Positions 8,547 to 17,327 of a stretch of DNA of 64,000 nucleotides are shown here, in pieces; within the stretch, counting starts at the first letter, position 1; every line of letters begins with the position of its first letter. The notes beneath the pieces were generated by a model. It was not told the DNA's origin. It searched no databases and saw only the letters and a list, made by a program, of their open reading frames with translations. This stretch comes from Nodularia sp034931045 (lineage in GTDB: Bacteria > Cyanobacteriota > Cyanobacteriia > Cyanobacteriales > Nostocaceae), in the NCBI RefSeq assembly GCF_034931045.1, contig NZ_JAYGHH010000001.1:62001-126000 (forward strand), read 5' to 3'. The position numbers and the translations under genes are program-made.

Positions 8547-9451
8547 TTAATTTTTACCCGCAAAGCTGTAAGATTTGACTCGTTCCACAAAAGACTTGAT
8601 CCATTGCAAATAATCATCACCAGCAACAGTAGCTGTATTATTATGGTCTGCTGCCGATACTAAAAACAGTTTTTTCGGTTCGGGCGCAGCGTGATAAAGT
8701 TTTTGGCTCATAAAAGATGGCACAGTTGTATCAGCAGTACCATGAATAAATAACACCGGTAATTTTAACAGTGGTACTTTTTGAATGGATTCAAAGCGCT
8801 GCGTCAAAATCAAATCCACCGGGAACATCCAAAATAAGTTCCTGTAAGCAACCATCTCCCTGATTGAAGTAAAGGAGCTTTCCACAATCAATCCAGCCGC
8901 TTCTGGTTGTTTAAGCGCCAAATCAATGGCGATCGCACCCCCCATCGAATGCCCGTAAATAAAAATTTTGCTAGGGGGGATTTGCTGATTTTCCACTAAG
9001 TAATTCCACGCCACAGAGGCATCCTCATAAACCCGGTTTTCGTTAGGAAACTCACCNNNNNNNNNNNNNNNNNNNNNNNNNCACTGCGACCATACCCGCG
9101 ATAATCAATTAGAAGCACAGAAAATCCTAGTTGATTCAACCGATTTGCATGACCAACGTTTGCGCTAACATTGATAGCGTTACCATGCAGATACAGCAAC
9201 ACATCAGCATCTGGTTGCGGAGCTTTAATCCACCAACCGTGAATCAGTTGCGTCTGACCATTACTAACTTTTACAGGTAGCCATACATCCTCGTATGGAA
9301 GATTAAAAAACGCTGGTGTTCTTTCAATCACACTAGAGGGAAAGAAAATGAACTTATGCTGTTTCACAAAAAGAAGTAAGCAAATAGCAAAGTAGGGGAT
9401 TATAACAGCAACTACCACTACCGAAAGTAGTAATTTGAAAGACAATTGCAT
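8547..9451 (-). CDS. Alpha/beta hydrolase with N-terminal membrane anchor, interrupted by an assembly gap
   Basis: Two apparent pieces belong to one gene. The upstream part has a membrane segment (LLLSVVVVAVIIPYFAICLLLF), the oxyanion-region LYLHGNA and then IDYRGYGRS, ending at the N run (9057-9081). The downstream part opens in another frame with GEFPNENRVYEDA and carries the nucleophile elbow GHSMGG, FIHGTADTTVP with the acid residue, and ADHNNT with the catalytic His. If about 2 bases are missing, the join reads RGYGRS-E-GEFPNE in a single frame, as in related proteins. The 25 Ns are thus probably a fixed-size placeholder. The start at 9451 was chosen before the hydrophobic segment; an in-frame ATG at 9502 is possible. 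Substrate unknown. Confidence 0.84.
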
Positions 9452-9659
9452 TGAAAATTGAGGTTTATCTATATTTAAGTACTTGAATTTATACTTTAAC
9501 AAATATTTATAAATAAAATAATATTTGTTAACTGTGTAAGCTTCAGTAATTTCCCTTTAAAATTAAACTGATCGAAATATTATGCCTAATAAAAACGTTT
9601 ACGTGCTTAAGTAATATTACTGGGCATAAGAAATATTAGTCTTTAGTTAGGAAAAGATT

Positions 9660-10124
9660 GTGAAGCCTTTAACTCAAGCCCAAGAAAAGCAATTGCAAGA
9701 AATAACTCAACATTTACTGCGAGTTAGACAGGAAAAATCAGTAAATATAGAAGAAATAGCAATTCAAACAAATATTCGCCTAAGTTTATTGAAAGCATTA
9801 GACGCAGGGGACTTTGACGCATTACCCGAATCTGTTTATGTACAAGGCTTTATTCGTCGTTATGGTGATGTCATCGGATTGGATGGACAGGCTTTAGCAA
9901 ATACCTTTGAAATTAATGATTTTCCTGAATATACTCACAATGAAAGTCAAAATTCAGCCAAAAAACTAGATATACACATACCTCTTTTTGTCCCCTATGC
10001 GCTCTTATTATTACTGGCTTCTGTCGGATTGATTTATGTCCTTAATTCCAAACTCACACCCGAATCTCAAGCAAAACCACAAAATGCAGTCCCTACTCAA
10101 GAAACCAAAACAAAACCAGAATAG
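9660..10124 (+). CDS. RodZ-like helix-turn-helix protein, short form
   Basis: The protein has 154 residues and starts with GTG at 9660, with AGGAAAAG 6-13 bases upstream. A RodZ/HTH_25-type domain covers about residues 15-85 (LLRVRQEKSVNIEEIA, LLKALDAGDFDALPES, VYVQGFIRRYGDVIGLDG). One membrane helix follows at about 105-127 (IPLFVPYALLLLLASVGLIYVL) and a short polar tail ends the protein. It lacks the large periplasmic domain of proteobacterial RodZ. It is divergent from the hydrolase gene and convergent with gatA. A role in cell shape is inferred from the family only. Confidence 0.83.
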   Translation: MKPLTQAQEKQLQEITQHLLRVRQEKSVNIEEIAIQTNIRLSLLKALDAGDFDALPESVYVQGFIRRYGDVIGLDGQALANTFEINDFPEYTHNESQNSAKKLDIHIPLFVPYALLLLLASVGLIYVLNSKLTPESQAKPQNAVPTQETKTKPE

Positions 10125-10225
10125 GAGGCAGAGGGGTAGAGGTGCAGGGTGCAGGGGGAAAATTGACTCAGCACTTTATTCACTCAAAACTTTCCCCACT
10201 CAGCACTCAGCACTCAGCACTTTCT
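10125..10225. repeat. Heptamer-rich spacer between convergent genes
   Basis: This short spacer holds GTGCAGG and CTCAGCA heptamer runs (about 10140-10157 and 10196-10221), the same units as the arrays near 24761, 26575 and 39064. Confidence 0.7.
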
Positions 10226-11683
10226 TTACAGTTGCGGCTGATTCGCCAGCCAACTAGTTGATTGCTCATAAGCATAAGCTACCTGAAATAGTTGATCTTC
10301 TTGAAGCAGCTGGCCAATTAGCTGCAATCCAATCGGTAATCCCTGTTCATCAAAACCACAAGGTACACTTAAACCCGGTAAACCTGCCAAATTTACGGGA
10401 ATAGTCATCAAGTCATTTAAGTACATACTTAAAGGGTCACTAACTTTTTCTCCTGCTTTAAATGCTGTGGTGGGAGCAGTAGGAGTAACTAATACATCAA
10501 CCTTCTTAAACGCTTTTTCAAAGTCTTGTTTAATCAGAGTCCGAATTTTTTGGGCTTTCAGATAGTATGCGTCATAATAGCCGGCTGACAGGGCGTAAGT
10601 ACCAATCATAATCCGGCGTTTAACTTCTGTACCAAAACCAGTGGAGCGGGTACGAGTATACATAGATAACAGATTATCTGCATCCTCAGCCCGGAAACCG
10701 TATTTGACACCATCGTAACGAGCTAGATTGGCTGATGCTTCTGATGGCGCAATGATGTAGTAACTAGGTACGCCATAGCGGAAATTGGGGCAGGAAATAA
10801 TATGAACCTCGGCTCCCAAACTTTGTAATACATCTATGGCTTTAGTAACAGCTTGTTCCACAACAGAGTCTAACCCATTACCAAAAGTTTCTTTAATCAC
10901 CCCAATTCGCAGCTTGCTTCTGACTCTGAAGTCCGGTTTTAAACTAGCGGCGTAGTTAGGGATTTCCACTTTGAGGCTAGTGGAGTCTTTGGGATCGTAA
11001 CCTGCGATCGCATTCAATACTATAGCCGTATCTTCTACTGTGCGTCCCAATGGTCCAACTTGATCCAAAGATGAAGCATAAGCAATCAAACCATAGCGAG
11101 ACACCAACCCATAAGTTGGTTTCATTCCCACCACACCACAAAAAGCCGCAGGTTGTCGAATAGAACCGCCCGTATCAGTTCCCAGAGATACAACACATTC
11201 ATCAGCCGCCACCGCCGCCGCCGAACCTCCAGAAGAACCACCGGGAACCCGTGATAAATCCCAAGGATTATTCGTAATTTGATAGGCAGAATTTTCTGTA
11301 GAACTACCCATACCAAACTCATCTAGATTGGTTTTGCCGATAAGTATAGCCCCAGCATCAATCAACTTTTGGGTAACAGTTGATTCATAAGGCGGCACAA
11401 AATTCTCTAAAATTCGAGAAGCGCAAGTAGTAGGAATCCCCTGAGTACACAAATTATCTTTAATGCCGATAGGAATCCCCGCCAGTAGTCCTATTTCTTC
11501 ACCAGCAGCGATTTTGGCATCCACAGCATGAGCCTGCGCTAATGCCTTCTCTGTCGTTACGTGTAAGAAACTGTGTAATTTCGGTTCTAAGGATTGAATA
11601 CGGTCTAAAGCTTCTTGGGTAATTTCAACAGCAGAACATTCTTTTTTAATTAATTGTTCGTGCAACTCGCGGATGGATGCCAT
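10226..11683 (-). CDS. gatA: Aspartyl/glutamyl-tRNA amidotransferase subunit A
   Basis: The protein has 485 residues, the normal length. GatA is the amidase subunit of GatCAB, which releases ammonia from glutamine and uses it to convert Glu-tRNA(Gln) to Gln-tRNA(Gln). The amidase-signature Ser-Ser-Lys triad is visible: Lys in IGIKDN, cis-Ser in PGGSSGGSAAAVAA and nucleophile Ser in GTDTGGSIRQPAAFCG. The C-terminal segment PVNLAGLPGLSVPCG is also typical. The gene stands alone on its strand and is convergent with the short RodZ-like gene. A TGAC-N4-GTCA dyad lies 15 bases upstream of its start (11698-11709). Confidence 0.97.
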   Translation of the reverse strand: MASIRELHEQLIKKECSAVEITQEALDRIQSLEPKLHSFLHVTTEKALAQAHAVDAKIAAGEEIGLLAGIPIGIKDNLCTQGIPTTCASRILENFVPPYESTVTQKLIDAGAILIGKTNLDEFGMGSSTENSAYQITNNPWDLSRVPGGSSGGSAAAVAADECVVSLGTDTGGSIRQPAAFCGVVGMKPTYGLVSRYGLIAYASSLDQVGPLGRTVEDTAIVLNAIAGYDPKDSTSLKVEIPNYAASLKPDFRVRSKLRIGVIKETFGNGLDSVVEQAVTKAIDVLQSLGAEVHIISCPNFRYGVPSYYIIAPSEASANLARYDGVKYGFRAEDADNLLSMYTRTRSTGFGTEVKRRIMIGTYALSAGYYDAYYLKAQKIRTLIKQDFEKAFKKVDVLVTPTAPTTAFKAGEKVSDPLSMYLNDLMTIPVNLAGLPGLSVPCGFDEQGLPIGLQLIGQLLQEDQLFQVAYAYEQSTSWLANQPQL

Positions 11684-12105
11684 GATTGCTCTCTTTATGA
11701 CTCAAGTCATTGATTTTAATATATTTTCCAGGGTAATGGGTATTACCGCTACGCGGAAGTCAAAAGTTAAAAGTCAAAAGGCTTTTATTTGGGAATTTCG
11801 CACTTTTTTCACTAGTATGCTTATTTACGCCGTGCTTTACTAGGGAATCTCTGTAGCCTGGGGGAGTTAAGATCCTGAAAAATTTTTCTATATTTTCCGG
11901 AATTGTTTTGGCTATAGTGGTATTACTTATCAGTACAGCGAATTATACAGAACTTCTTATAACTTATCGGGGAACATATCCTCACTTCCTTAATCAAAAG
12001 CCCGGTTATTATGACCGGGTTTTTGTGCGCTATCGCTTTCTTTAGACAGAAACATTACACTCAAAGTATTGGCTAGATTAGCATTAACTATCTTAAAATC
12101 AGTTT
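11684..12105. other. Divergent intergenic region upstream of gatA and the SDR-like gene
   Basis: It contains the dyad TGACTCAAGTCA (11698-11709), a GCTACGCGG-type repeat near 11748 followed by GTCAAAA repeats, a dispersed repeat beginning TTATTTACGCC (11821), and a hairpin with a T-run at 12000-12024 that may end a small RNA. No protein-coding gene is evident. Confidence 0.6.
11930..12024 (+). ncRNA. Candidate small RNA ending in an intrinsic terminator
   Basis: The only firm part is a terminator hairpin: CCCGGT (12001-12006) pairs with ACCGGG (12014-12019) and is followed by five T residues. No coding gene lies upstream on this strand for over 1.5 kb, so the terminator should serve a non-coding transcript. 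The unpaired stretch before it contains GGGGAACA and TATCCTCACTTCC, which loosely recalls the CCUCAC core of the cyanobacterial Yfr1 RNA. That resemblance is weak. The 5' end given here is a guess. Confidence 0.35.
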
Positions 12106-12930
12106 ATGACTAATGTAACAGCCTCAGTTGAAGATTTAGTACTAATTGCTGGTGCTACTGGTGGCGTAGGTCAGCTTGTCACAGCCAATTTGCTAGAGAA
12201 GGGAATGAAAGTGCGTATCCTCACCCGCAACGCCACCAAAGCCGCAAAAATGTTTAATGAAAAGGTAGAAATTGCAGTTGGTGACATCCGTGATATCAGC
12301 ACACTGGCCCCAGCCATCCAGCATATCAACTATATTATCTGTTGTACTGGAACTACTGCCTTTCCTTCCCAGAGATGGGAATTTGAACCCAAACCCAACT
12401 TACTCGAATGGGGAAAAATTTTAATTGACTCAGGATATCGCGATCGCATAGCTAAGAATAACCCCCCAAAAGTAGATACTGGAGGTGTCACCAACTTAGT
12501 ATCAGTAGCACCTTCCCATCTCAAACGCTTTGTTTTCGTCTCTTCAGTGGGAGTTCACCGTAAAGACCAGCCACCTTTTAATATTCTCAACGCCTTTGGT
12601 GTCCTTGATGCCAAAGAAAAAGGAGAGCAAGCCATTATCAATTCTGGATTACCCTATACAATTATTCGTCCAGGACGCTTAATTGATGGCCCTTACACAT
12701 CCTACGACCTCAACACCTTACTCAAGGCCAAGACAGGCGGAAAACAGGGTGTAATAGTAGAAACTGGCGACCAACTAGCCGGAGATGCAAGCCGCATTGA
12801 CGTAGCTGCTGCGTGTGTAGAATCTATTTTTCACCCATCAACAGCCAACCAAGCATTTAATTTAGTCAACAAAGGCACAAGACCACCTGTTATACACTGG
12901 GAAACAATTTTTTCTCAACTAACTAAATAG
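12106..12930 (+). CDS. NAD(P)-binding atypical SDR (NmrA/Tic62-like)
   Basis: The protein has 274 residues. The N-terminal Rossmann motif GATGGVGQLV lies at about 16-25, followed by VRILTRN and a GDIRD element that contacts the cofactor. There is no classical Tyr-X3-Lys pair in the usual spacing, which fits the atypical SDRs related to NmrA and chloroplast Tic62. FVFVSSVGVH and PYTIIRPGRLIDGP are typical of this group. The role may be redox sensing or assembly rather than catalysis; this is inference. The gene stands alone and is followed directly by a palindromic repeat. Confidence 0.82.
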   Translation: MTNVTASVEDLVLIAGATGGVGQLVTANLLEKGMKVRILTRNATKAAKMFNEKVEIAVGDIRDISTLAPAIQHINYIICCTGTTAFPSQRWEFEPKPNLLEWGKILIDSGYRDRIAKNNPPKVDTGGVTNLVSVAPSHLKRFVFVSSVGVHRKDQPPFNILNAFGVLDAKEKGEQAIINSGLPYTIIRPGRLIDGPYTSYDLNTLLKAKTGGKQGVIVETGDQLAGDASRIDVAAACVESIFHPSTANQAFNLVNKGTRPPVIHWETIFSQLTK

Positions 12931-12955
12931 TTCGTAGTGAGGACTTCAGTCCTCT
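12931..12955. repeat. Dispersed palindromic element, half copy
   Basis: TTCGTAGTG leads into the perfect inverted repeat AGGACTTCAGTCCT (12940-12953). It begins one base after the stop codon of the SDR-like gene and also overlaps the 3' end of the decayed Uma2 gene on the other strand. It is the left half of the full element seen at 60041-60087. Confidence 0.65.
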
Positions 12956-13303
12956 CCTCCCCGACGAGGAAGAACATCATCTAAACATAGTTGAAGACGA
13001 GGCAAAAGCGGCGAATTAATTAATTGATTCATGCGATATTGTTGCAGAGTATAAATATCTTCAGCAAGTTGACAAACATTAAAAGTAGCTGCATCTGCAA
13101 AGGGGTAAATTAAACAAGTGCGAGGAATAAATCAGGGGATTTGTTCTGCAACCAGGTGTATGCCAATTTCCATCCACCGTTTCATGATGTCCAGTGGGTT
13201 CCAGATTAATTAGTTCTCCATCTGCTAATTCATAGCAGGGATTATCCTGATATTGAGAGAGAAAATCTTCTTTTGTGAGGTTTTTTTGGGAGATATATGC
13301 CAT
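12946..13303 (-). pseudogene. Uma2-family (PD-(D/E)XK) protein, decayed
   Basis: The N-terminal part from 13303 reads MAYISQKNLTKEDFLSQY, CYELADGELINLEPTGHHETV, the usual Uma2 opening, and then shifts frame. A C-terminal part in another frame (FADAATFNVCQLAEDIYTL, NSPLLPRLQLCLDDVLP) matches the end of Uma2 proteins. The central catalytic region with the PDV, Glu and Lys residues is missing. The gene is therefore internally deleted and frameshifted. Two intact but different members of the family lie at 56864-58332. Confidence 0.7.
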
Positions 13304-14062
13304 TGATGAAATCTCCTGAAATCATATCTTCTTATCTTAAATCGAAACCCTTTAATTTAGGACTAAAATTATCCCAGTATTAAAACTCCTAACTACCTAT
13401 CAACCAAAGCTCCTGTGCGAGTTAGGTCTAAATTATTTCATAGGAAAGGATTATTAAAAAGTATATGTAGCAATACTTTCAGTCTGTCTTACCCCTAATG
13501 AAACGCTCGCTAGATTTACCCCCATATAAATTCCTTCTAATTTTCTACTAAAATTCTGTCAGCACCATAACATCTGGAGACAACTTTAATGAAGTCTGAT
13601 CATAAAATATTAATCGACGAACTCCTTGATTTGCAGTCAGTATGGATTGAACTAACGGATCAAGAAAGCAAGAAGCAAATGGGAGGGGTTCAAGAAAGTA
13701 AGAGTAATTTGAGTCCGAGTTTAGTTCAGGTATTAACAACTGCGGAAATTCAACTTTCTCAGAAATGGGTTGCAACGCGATTTGGTGATATCGCATTGTT
13801 TATCTCAATTACCAGTGCTTATTCTCACTAAAAAGAAGATGTAGTTTTCAATTTTCACTTTTTGTAAGTAGGGGGTGCTGAAAATTCAAGTGGCTTATAT
13901 TACCAATTTTTAGCATCTCCCAAATTTGCATTACTCCTATGAAAAAGTGCATTTACTGGCATTGCTAATCTGTCAGCAATTATCCACAATTATATCTTCT
14001 TGTCTTAAATCTCAACCCCTTCATTTAGTGATAAAATTGCAAATAAATAAAGTATTAATTAT
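13304..14062. other. Accessory spacer with weak or remnant reading frames
   Basis: The stretch is AT-rich. Overlapping short frames occur on both strands at 13548-13831. The minus frame 13548-13796 (82 codons, ending LKLSPDVMVLTEF) has somewhat protein-like composition, but no family is recognised and no ribosome-binding site stands out. They may be remnants. Another weak plus frame (13926-14150) lacks support. Confidence 0.45.
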
Positions 14063-14369
14063 ATGGTTATCCCAGAACTTGAAAAACAACTTCTTCAACT
14101 TTCTCCCAAGGATAAACTGCATATTATCCAACTGTTGGCACAAAGCTTGACTACGGACAATCACAATACTCGCCCAGAACAACCAAGCAAACTTTCAGAA
14201 TTTTTCCGTCAATCGCCCTTAGCTGAAGTTGCTGAAGAATTAGACCTCAGTAGAGATANNNNNNNNNNNNNNNNNNNNNNNNNNNNNNNNNNNNNNNNNN
14301 NNNNNNNNNNNNNNNNNNNNNNNNNNNNNNNNNNNTATCACTCTACCCCGTGATAGCTTCATACCATGA
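14063..14369 (+). CDS. VapB-like antitoxin, interrupted by a 77-N gap
   Basis: The N-terminal 65 residues read MVIPELEKQLLQLSPKDKLHIIQLLAQSL then LSEFFRQSPLAEVAEELDLSRD, a pattern common in cyanobacterial antitoxins paired with PIN-domain toxins. After the N run (14259-14335) the frame ITLPRDSFIP ends with a TGA at 14367-14369. That stop overlaps the ATG of the toxin remnant (ATGA), which is classic TA coupling. The length and integrity of the middle cannot be judged. The antitoxin would bind DNA and the toxin; here the toxin is truncated, so it is at best an orphan. Confidence 0.62.
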
Positions 14370-14470
14370 CCTACCTCCTTGATACTTGCTTGATTTCCGA
14401 AATTATCCCTAAACAACCAAATCAACAGGTTTTAAGTTGGCTAGATGCCCAAGATAATAATTCATCCTGA
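14366..14470 (+). pseudogene. VapC-like PIN-domain toxin, truncated
   Basis: The frame starts MTYLLDTCLISEIIPKQPN, the typical first strand of a PIN ribonuclease with its first catalytic Asp (LLDTC), and continues VLSWLDAQD. It ends at a stop after 34 residues where about 130 are expected. The remaining three acidic residues of the active site are missing, so the toxin is dead. Its start overlaps the antitoxin stop by the ATGA arrangement. Confidence 0.75.
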
Positions 14471-14585
14471 TCACCAAACTTGCCCAAAATCATATCTTGC
14501 TGCACACCCCAGTTTTAAACAGTGTATTGAGTGAGCAAAAGTTCCAAATCAGTTTTTACCTGCTCAACTCTCACAAGATCATCAG

Positions 14586-15431
14586 CTAAAAGCCAAAAGC
14601 TAAATTATCCAACATATATTTACCTTTCTCCCTTCCAACCTCTAGATAAATTTCTAGCAGTTCTTCATAAGCAGTATTTCCTCCTACAGTACTCCAAAAA
14701 TCATTCCCGATAACTACCGCATCATCAAAAGGTAAATAACTTTTTGCATGAGTCCATTTATAATCACTTTTATTTACACCATACGGATTATACGGCATTG
14801 CATAGTAAGCTTGCAATTGAGGACGGTTTAGACCAAGCAGTAAATGAAATCTCAATAAACGTTGCAAAACTTCTAAACATTGTCCTTTATTGGGTTTGGG
14901 AGCTTTAATTTCAAAACAAAATTCCGTCCCATCTTTGCCAACAATATAAAGGTCTACACGAACAATTTTTTTGGCTAAATCATCGTTACGACGAGCATTA
15001 AGAACTGCTGTGACCATCTGCTCAAAAGATGGTTTTTCTTTCTCCCCCTTTACAGCAGATTCATAATTTTGTTTTTGCAGTTCAGCTTCTGCAAAAGCTG
15101 CACTACTTACCTCAGTGTTAATATCATAACCACGGTAAACTTTTTGATGATGTTGGAGAGCGATGAGGCGAGCGCATTCTTCAAAAGAATTACCTAACTT
15201 TGTACTCAACCCTCTTTCAAATTGGTTGATCCGGATTAATTCTGGCGGAATAAGTGCAGCTTGAAACGGTTTTAATTCACCATTAGATGAGTACCTTGAT
15301 AAATACTCGGTTGCAGTGGTAGGTCTTAAACTATTACGTCCTTTATACTCATCTATAAGACCTTGAATAAAACCCTCCAAATAGCCTTTAATTACTGCAC
15401 GAGTATTTTTATTAATAGCTACCATATTCAC
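14586..15431 (-). CDS. Type II restriction endonuclease, TdeIII-like
   Basis: The protein has 281 residues. It resembles the TdeIII family, whose characterised members cut GGNCC. A PD-(D/E)XK-like core is visible: VRVDLYIVGKDGTEFCFEIKAPKPNKGQ, with Asp, Glu-X-Lys in order, at about residues 160-187. The first codon is GTG at 15431 with an alternative ATG at 15425. It lies 8 bases downstream of the C5 methyltransferase gene on the same strand, the usual arrangement of a two-gene type II system. GGNCC specificity is inferred from family memory and needs a test. Codon use is visibly more AT-rich than in neighbours, suggesting transfer. Confidence 0.78.
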   Translation of the reverse strand: MNMVAINKNTRAVIKGYLEGFIQGLIDEYKGRNSLRPTTATEYLSRYSSNGELKPFQAALIPPELIRINQFERGLSTKLGNSFEECARLIALQHHQKVYRGYDINTEVSSAAFAEAELQKQNYESAVKGEKEKPSFEQMVTAVLNARRNDDLAKKIVRVDLYIVGKDGTEFCFEIKAPKPNKGQCLEVLQRLLRFHLLLGLNRPQLQAYYAMPYNPYGVNKSDYKWTHAKSYLPFDDAVVIGNDFWSTVGGNTAYEELLEIYLEVGREKGKYMLDNLAFGF

Positions 15432-15439
15432 AGTTAAAC

Positions 15440-16822
15440 CTATAAAATTATTTTTAACAAAGCATTTGCTAAATGATAAACTACAGGAACGGAAACAGCA
15501 TTGCCTAACTGGTGCTTGGCTGTAGTTTCATTTTCTGCTATTTGAAAATTTTCTGGAAAACCTTGTAATCTGGCGTAATCTTGTGCAGTTAAAGGTTTAT
15601 ATTTATTCTGGTTATAAATTTGTCGAATAAATTTTTGCTTATAGAGGTCTGGGGCTTCACATTCTATAGATATAGTAGCTACATAATCTCTGGTTCCAGT
15701 TGCGGTTAAAGTTCCGATTGCATCGGCATGAGGTAGAAATATTTTACAAATTCCCTTAATTCCAGATGAAATTTTAGAATTGACAAATTCATAACCCTTA
15801 CCCTCTATAAAACAGAGAATTTGTTTTTCAACTAAAGTATTGATTTCTTCTATCTCTAAACGAGGAATCAAGCATTGTAAAATTTCAAATCCTAAAGGAT
15901 TACCATCTTTTTCTCCATAAATTTTCTTCCTTCTGTTTTTTAATATTGTTTGGCAAATCAGCTTTTCTCTATGATTTGTTTCAATTAATTCCCAAGAATG
16001 AATTGTAGTATGTCCATCTCTAATATCAGCAAAAGTAAAAAAATCATTCAATTCATCTATTTTTTGAAATCTACCTCTAGAAGCTGGGATTTTACCATCG
16101 GTGAATAATACTTCTGGAGGAAATTTCTTTTTAAGTAAATTACTCTTTTCCACTCCAGGAATTAAATCATAAAGCTTGGGACGTTTATTTATTTTTTGAG
16201 GAAAGCTAAACCCCCAACAATTATCAATATCATTTCTAATACCAACAATAAATATTCTGTCTCTATCTTGAGGTAAACCAAAATCGTATGAATTGAGTAC
16301 CTGATGTTTAACTACATAGCCAGATGATGTTAGATTTTTAAGTATGTATGCTAAACTTTCTCTATTTCTTGGCTCTGTTAAACCTTTAACATTCTCAAAT
16401 ATAAATGCTTTAGGTTGGTTAAGTTTTACAATTCTAAAAACGTCCAGCCATAGTTGTCCTCTGGGATCTTGTAAGCCTTGCATTTTACCCGCTATAGACC
16501 AAGGTTGACAAGGAACACCACCTACTATAATATCTGTCATAAAAGGTAGTTGATGTAAATTTGTAATATCTCCTAAATCAGCTTCTTCATTGATATTATG
16601 AATAAAATTTTGTCGATATACTTTAATTGCTTCTTTGTTAATTTCTGAATAGCCTAAACAAATTCCTCCTAATTCTTCCAGAGGAATCCTAAAGCCACCT
16701 ATCCCAGAAAATAGGTCTACAAATGTAAATTTCGTTATGCAATTTATGGTGTTTTTGGGTTGGAATAATTGAAATAAGTCTAGTTGTTGTGCATAAATAC
16801 CTGTTTGCATTGGCTGCGTCAC
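15440..16822 (-). CDS. DNA (cytosine-5) methyltransferase of a type II R-M system
   Basis: The protein has about 460 residues. C5-methyltransferase motifs are present in order: I FVDLFSGIGGFR, IV GGVPCQPWS with the catalytic Cys, VI FENVKGL, VIII QDRDRIFIVG, and IX-X near the end (RLQGFPENFQ, HQLGNAVSVPV). The variable target-recognition region lies at about 220-400. The start is GTG at 16822 or ATG at 16810. It precedes the TdeIII-like endonuclease and should protect the host from it. The AT-rich coding bias matches the endonuclease gene, so both probably arrived together. Confidence 0.92.
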   Translation of the reverse strand: MTQPMQTGIYAQQLDLFQLFQPKNTINCITKFTFVDLFSGIGGFRIPLEELGGICLGYSEINKEAIKVYRQNFIHNINEEADLGDITNLHQLPFMTDIIVGGVPCQPWSIAGKMQGLQDPRGQLWLDVFRIVKLNQPKAFIFENVKGLTEPRNRESLAYILKNLTSSGYVVKHQVLNSYDFGLPQDRDRIFIVGIRNDIDNCWGFSFPQKINKRPKLYDLIPGVEKSNLLKKKFPPEVLFTDGKIPASRGRFQKIDELNDFFTFADIRDGHTTIHSWELIETNHREKLICQTILKNRRKKIYGEKDGNPLGFEILQCLIPRLEIEEINTLVEKQILCFIEGKGYEFVNSKISSGIKGICKIFLPHADAIGTLTATGTRDYVATISIECEAPDLYKQKFIRQIYNQNKYKPLTAQDYARLQGFPENFQIAENETTAKHQLGNAVSVPVVYHLANALLKIIL

Positions 16823-17327
16823 ATAGAAATGTTAGTAAATATATTCCATAATAGTATAAATCTAGTTAGAAAATTCCCAAAGCTAACGCCTAGAGTGAAC
16901 TTCGGGCTATTTTCCAAGCGAACTGACAAGTCAGCGCTTTCCCACTCCGCAAAACAGTGAAGTCACAAGTCAGCATTGAATTGGCGTAAAAATTTATAGT
17001 AATTTAAATATTTTGCTGTGTTCAGATTTGATTTAGTAAAAAGTTTCGCCATATTCTTTAATTAATCTGGAAATTCAACACTATTGCATTTTCAAAGCTG
17101 AATCCACACTCTTTTTTCTTTTATTTCAAGTAATGAAGAAACATTTAGCTGATTTGCTCGTGTAGCTTAGACACAGGAGAAGTAACTGGCGGCAGATTTT
17201 TTATCACTAAGGCTAACCAGATTTACCGGCTGAATACAGCCAAAATTGAATAGATGTGTAAATCAGGTGATTTTGACCTTGGTTCTGTAGTATTTTTGGT
17301 GCAAGCCTGTCTTAAAGAGATCATCCG
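16823..17327. other. Gene-free region between the R-M pair and psb32
   Basis: About 500 bases with no convincing reading frame, RNA gene or terminator. A close pair of TGACAAGTCAG and GTCACAAGTCAG segments near 16924-16976 is the only visible structure. Confidence 0.5.

Noticed and set aside
13589..13831. Plus-strand 80-codon frame as a toxin-antitoxin component
   Set aside because: No TA family pattern, no partner gene and an equally plausible frame on the other strand.
16924..16976. TGACAAGTCAG repeats as further copies of the TGAC-N4-GTCA dyads
   Set aside because: The inner spacing is two bases, not four, and the pair spacing differs.
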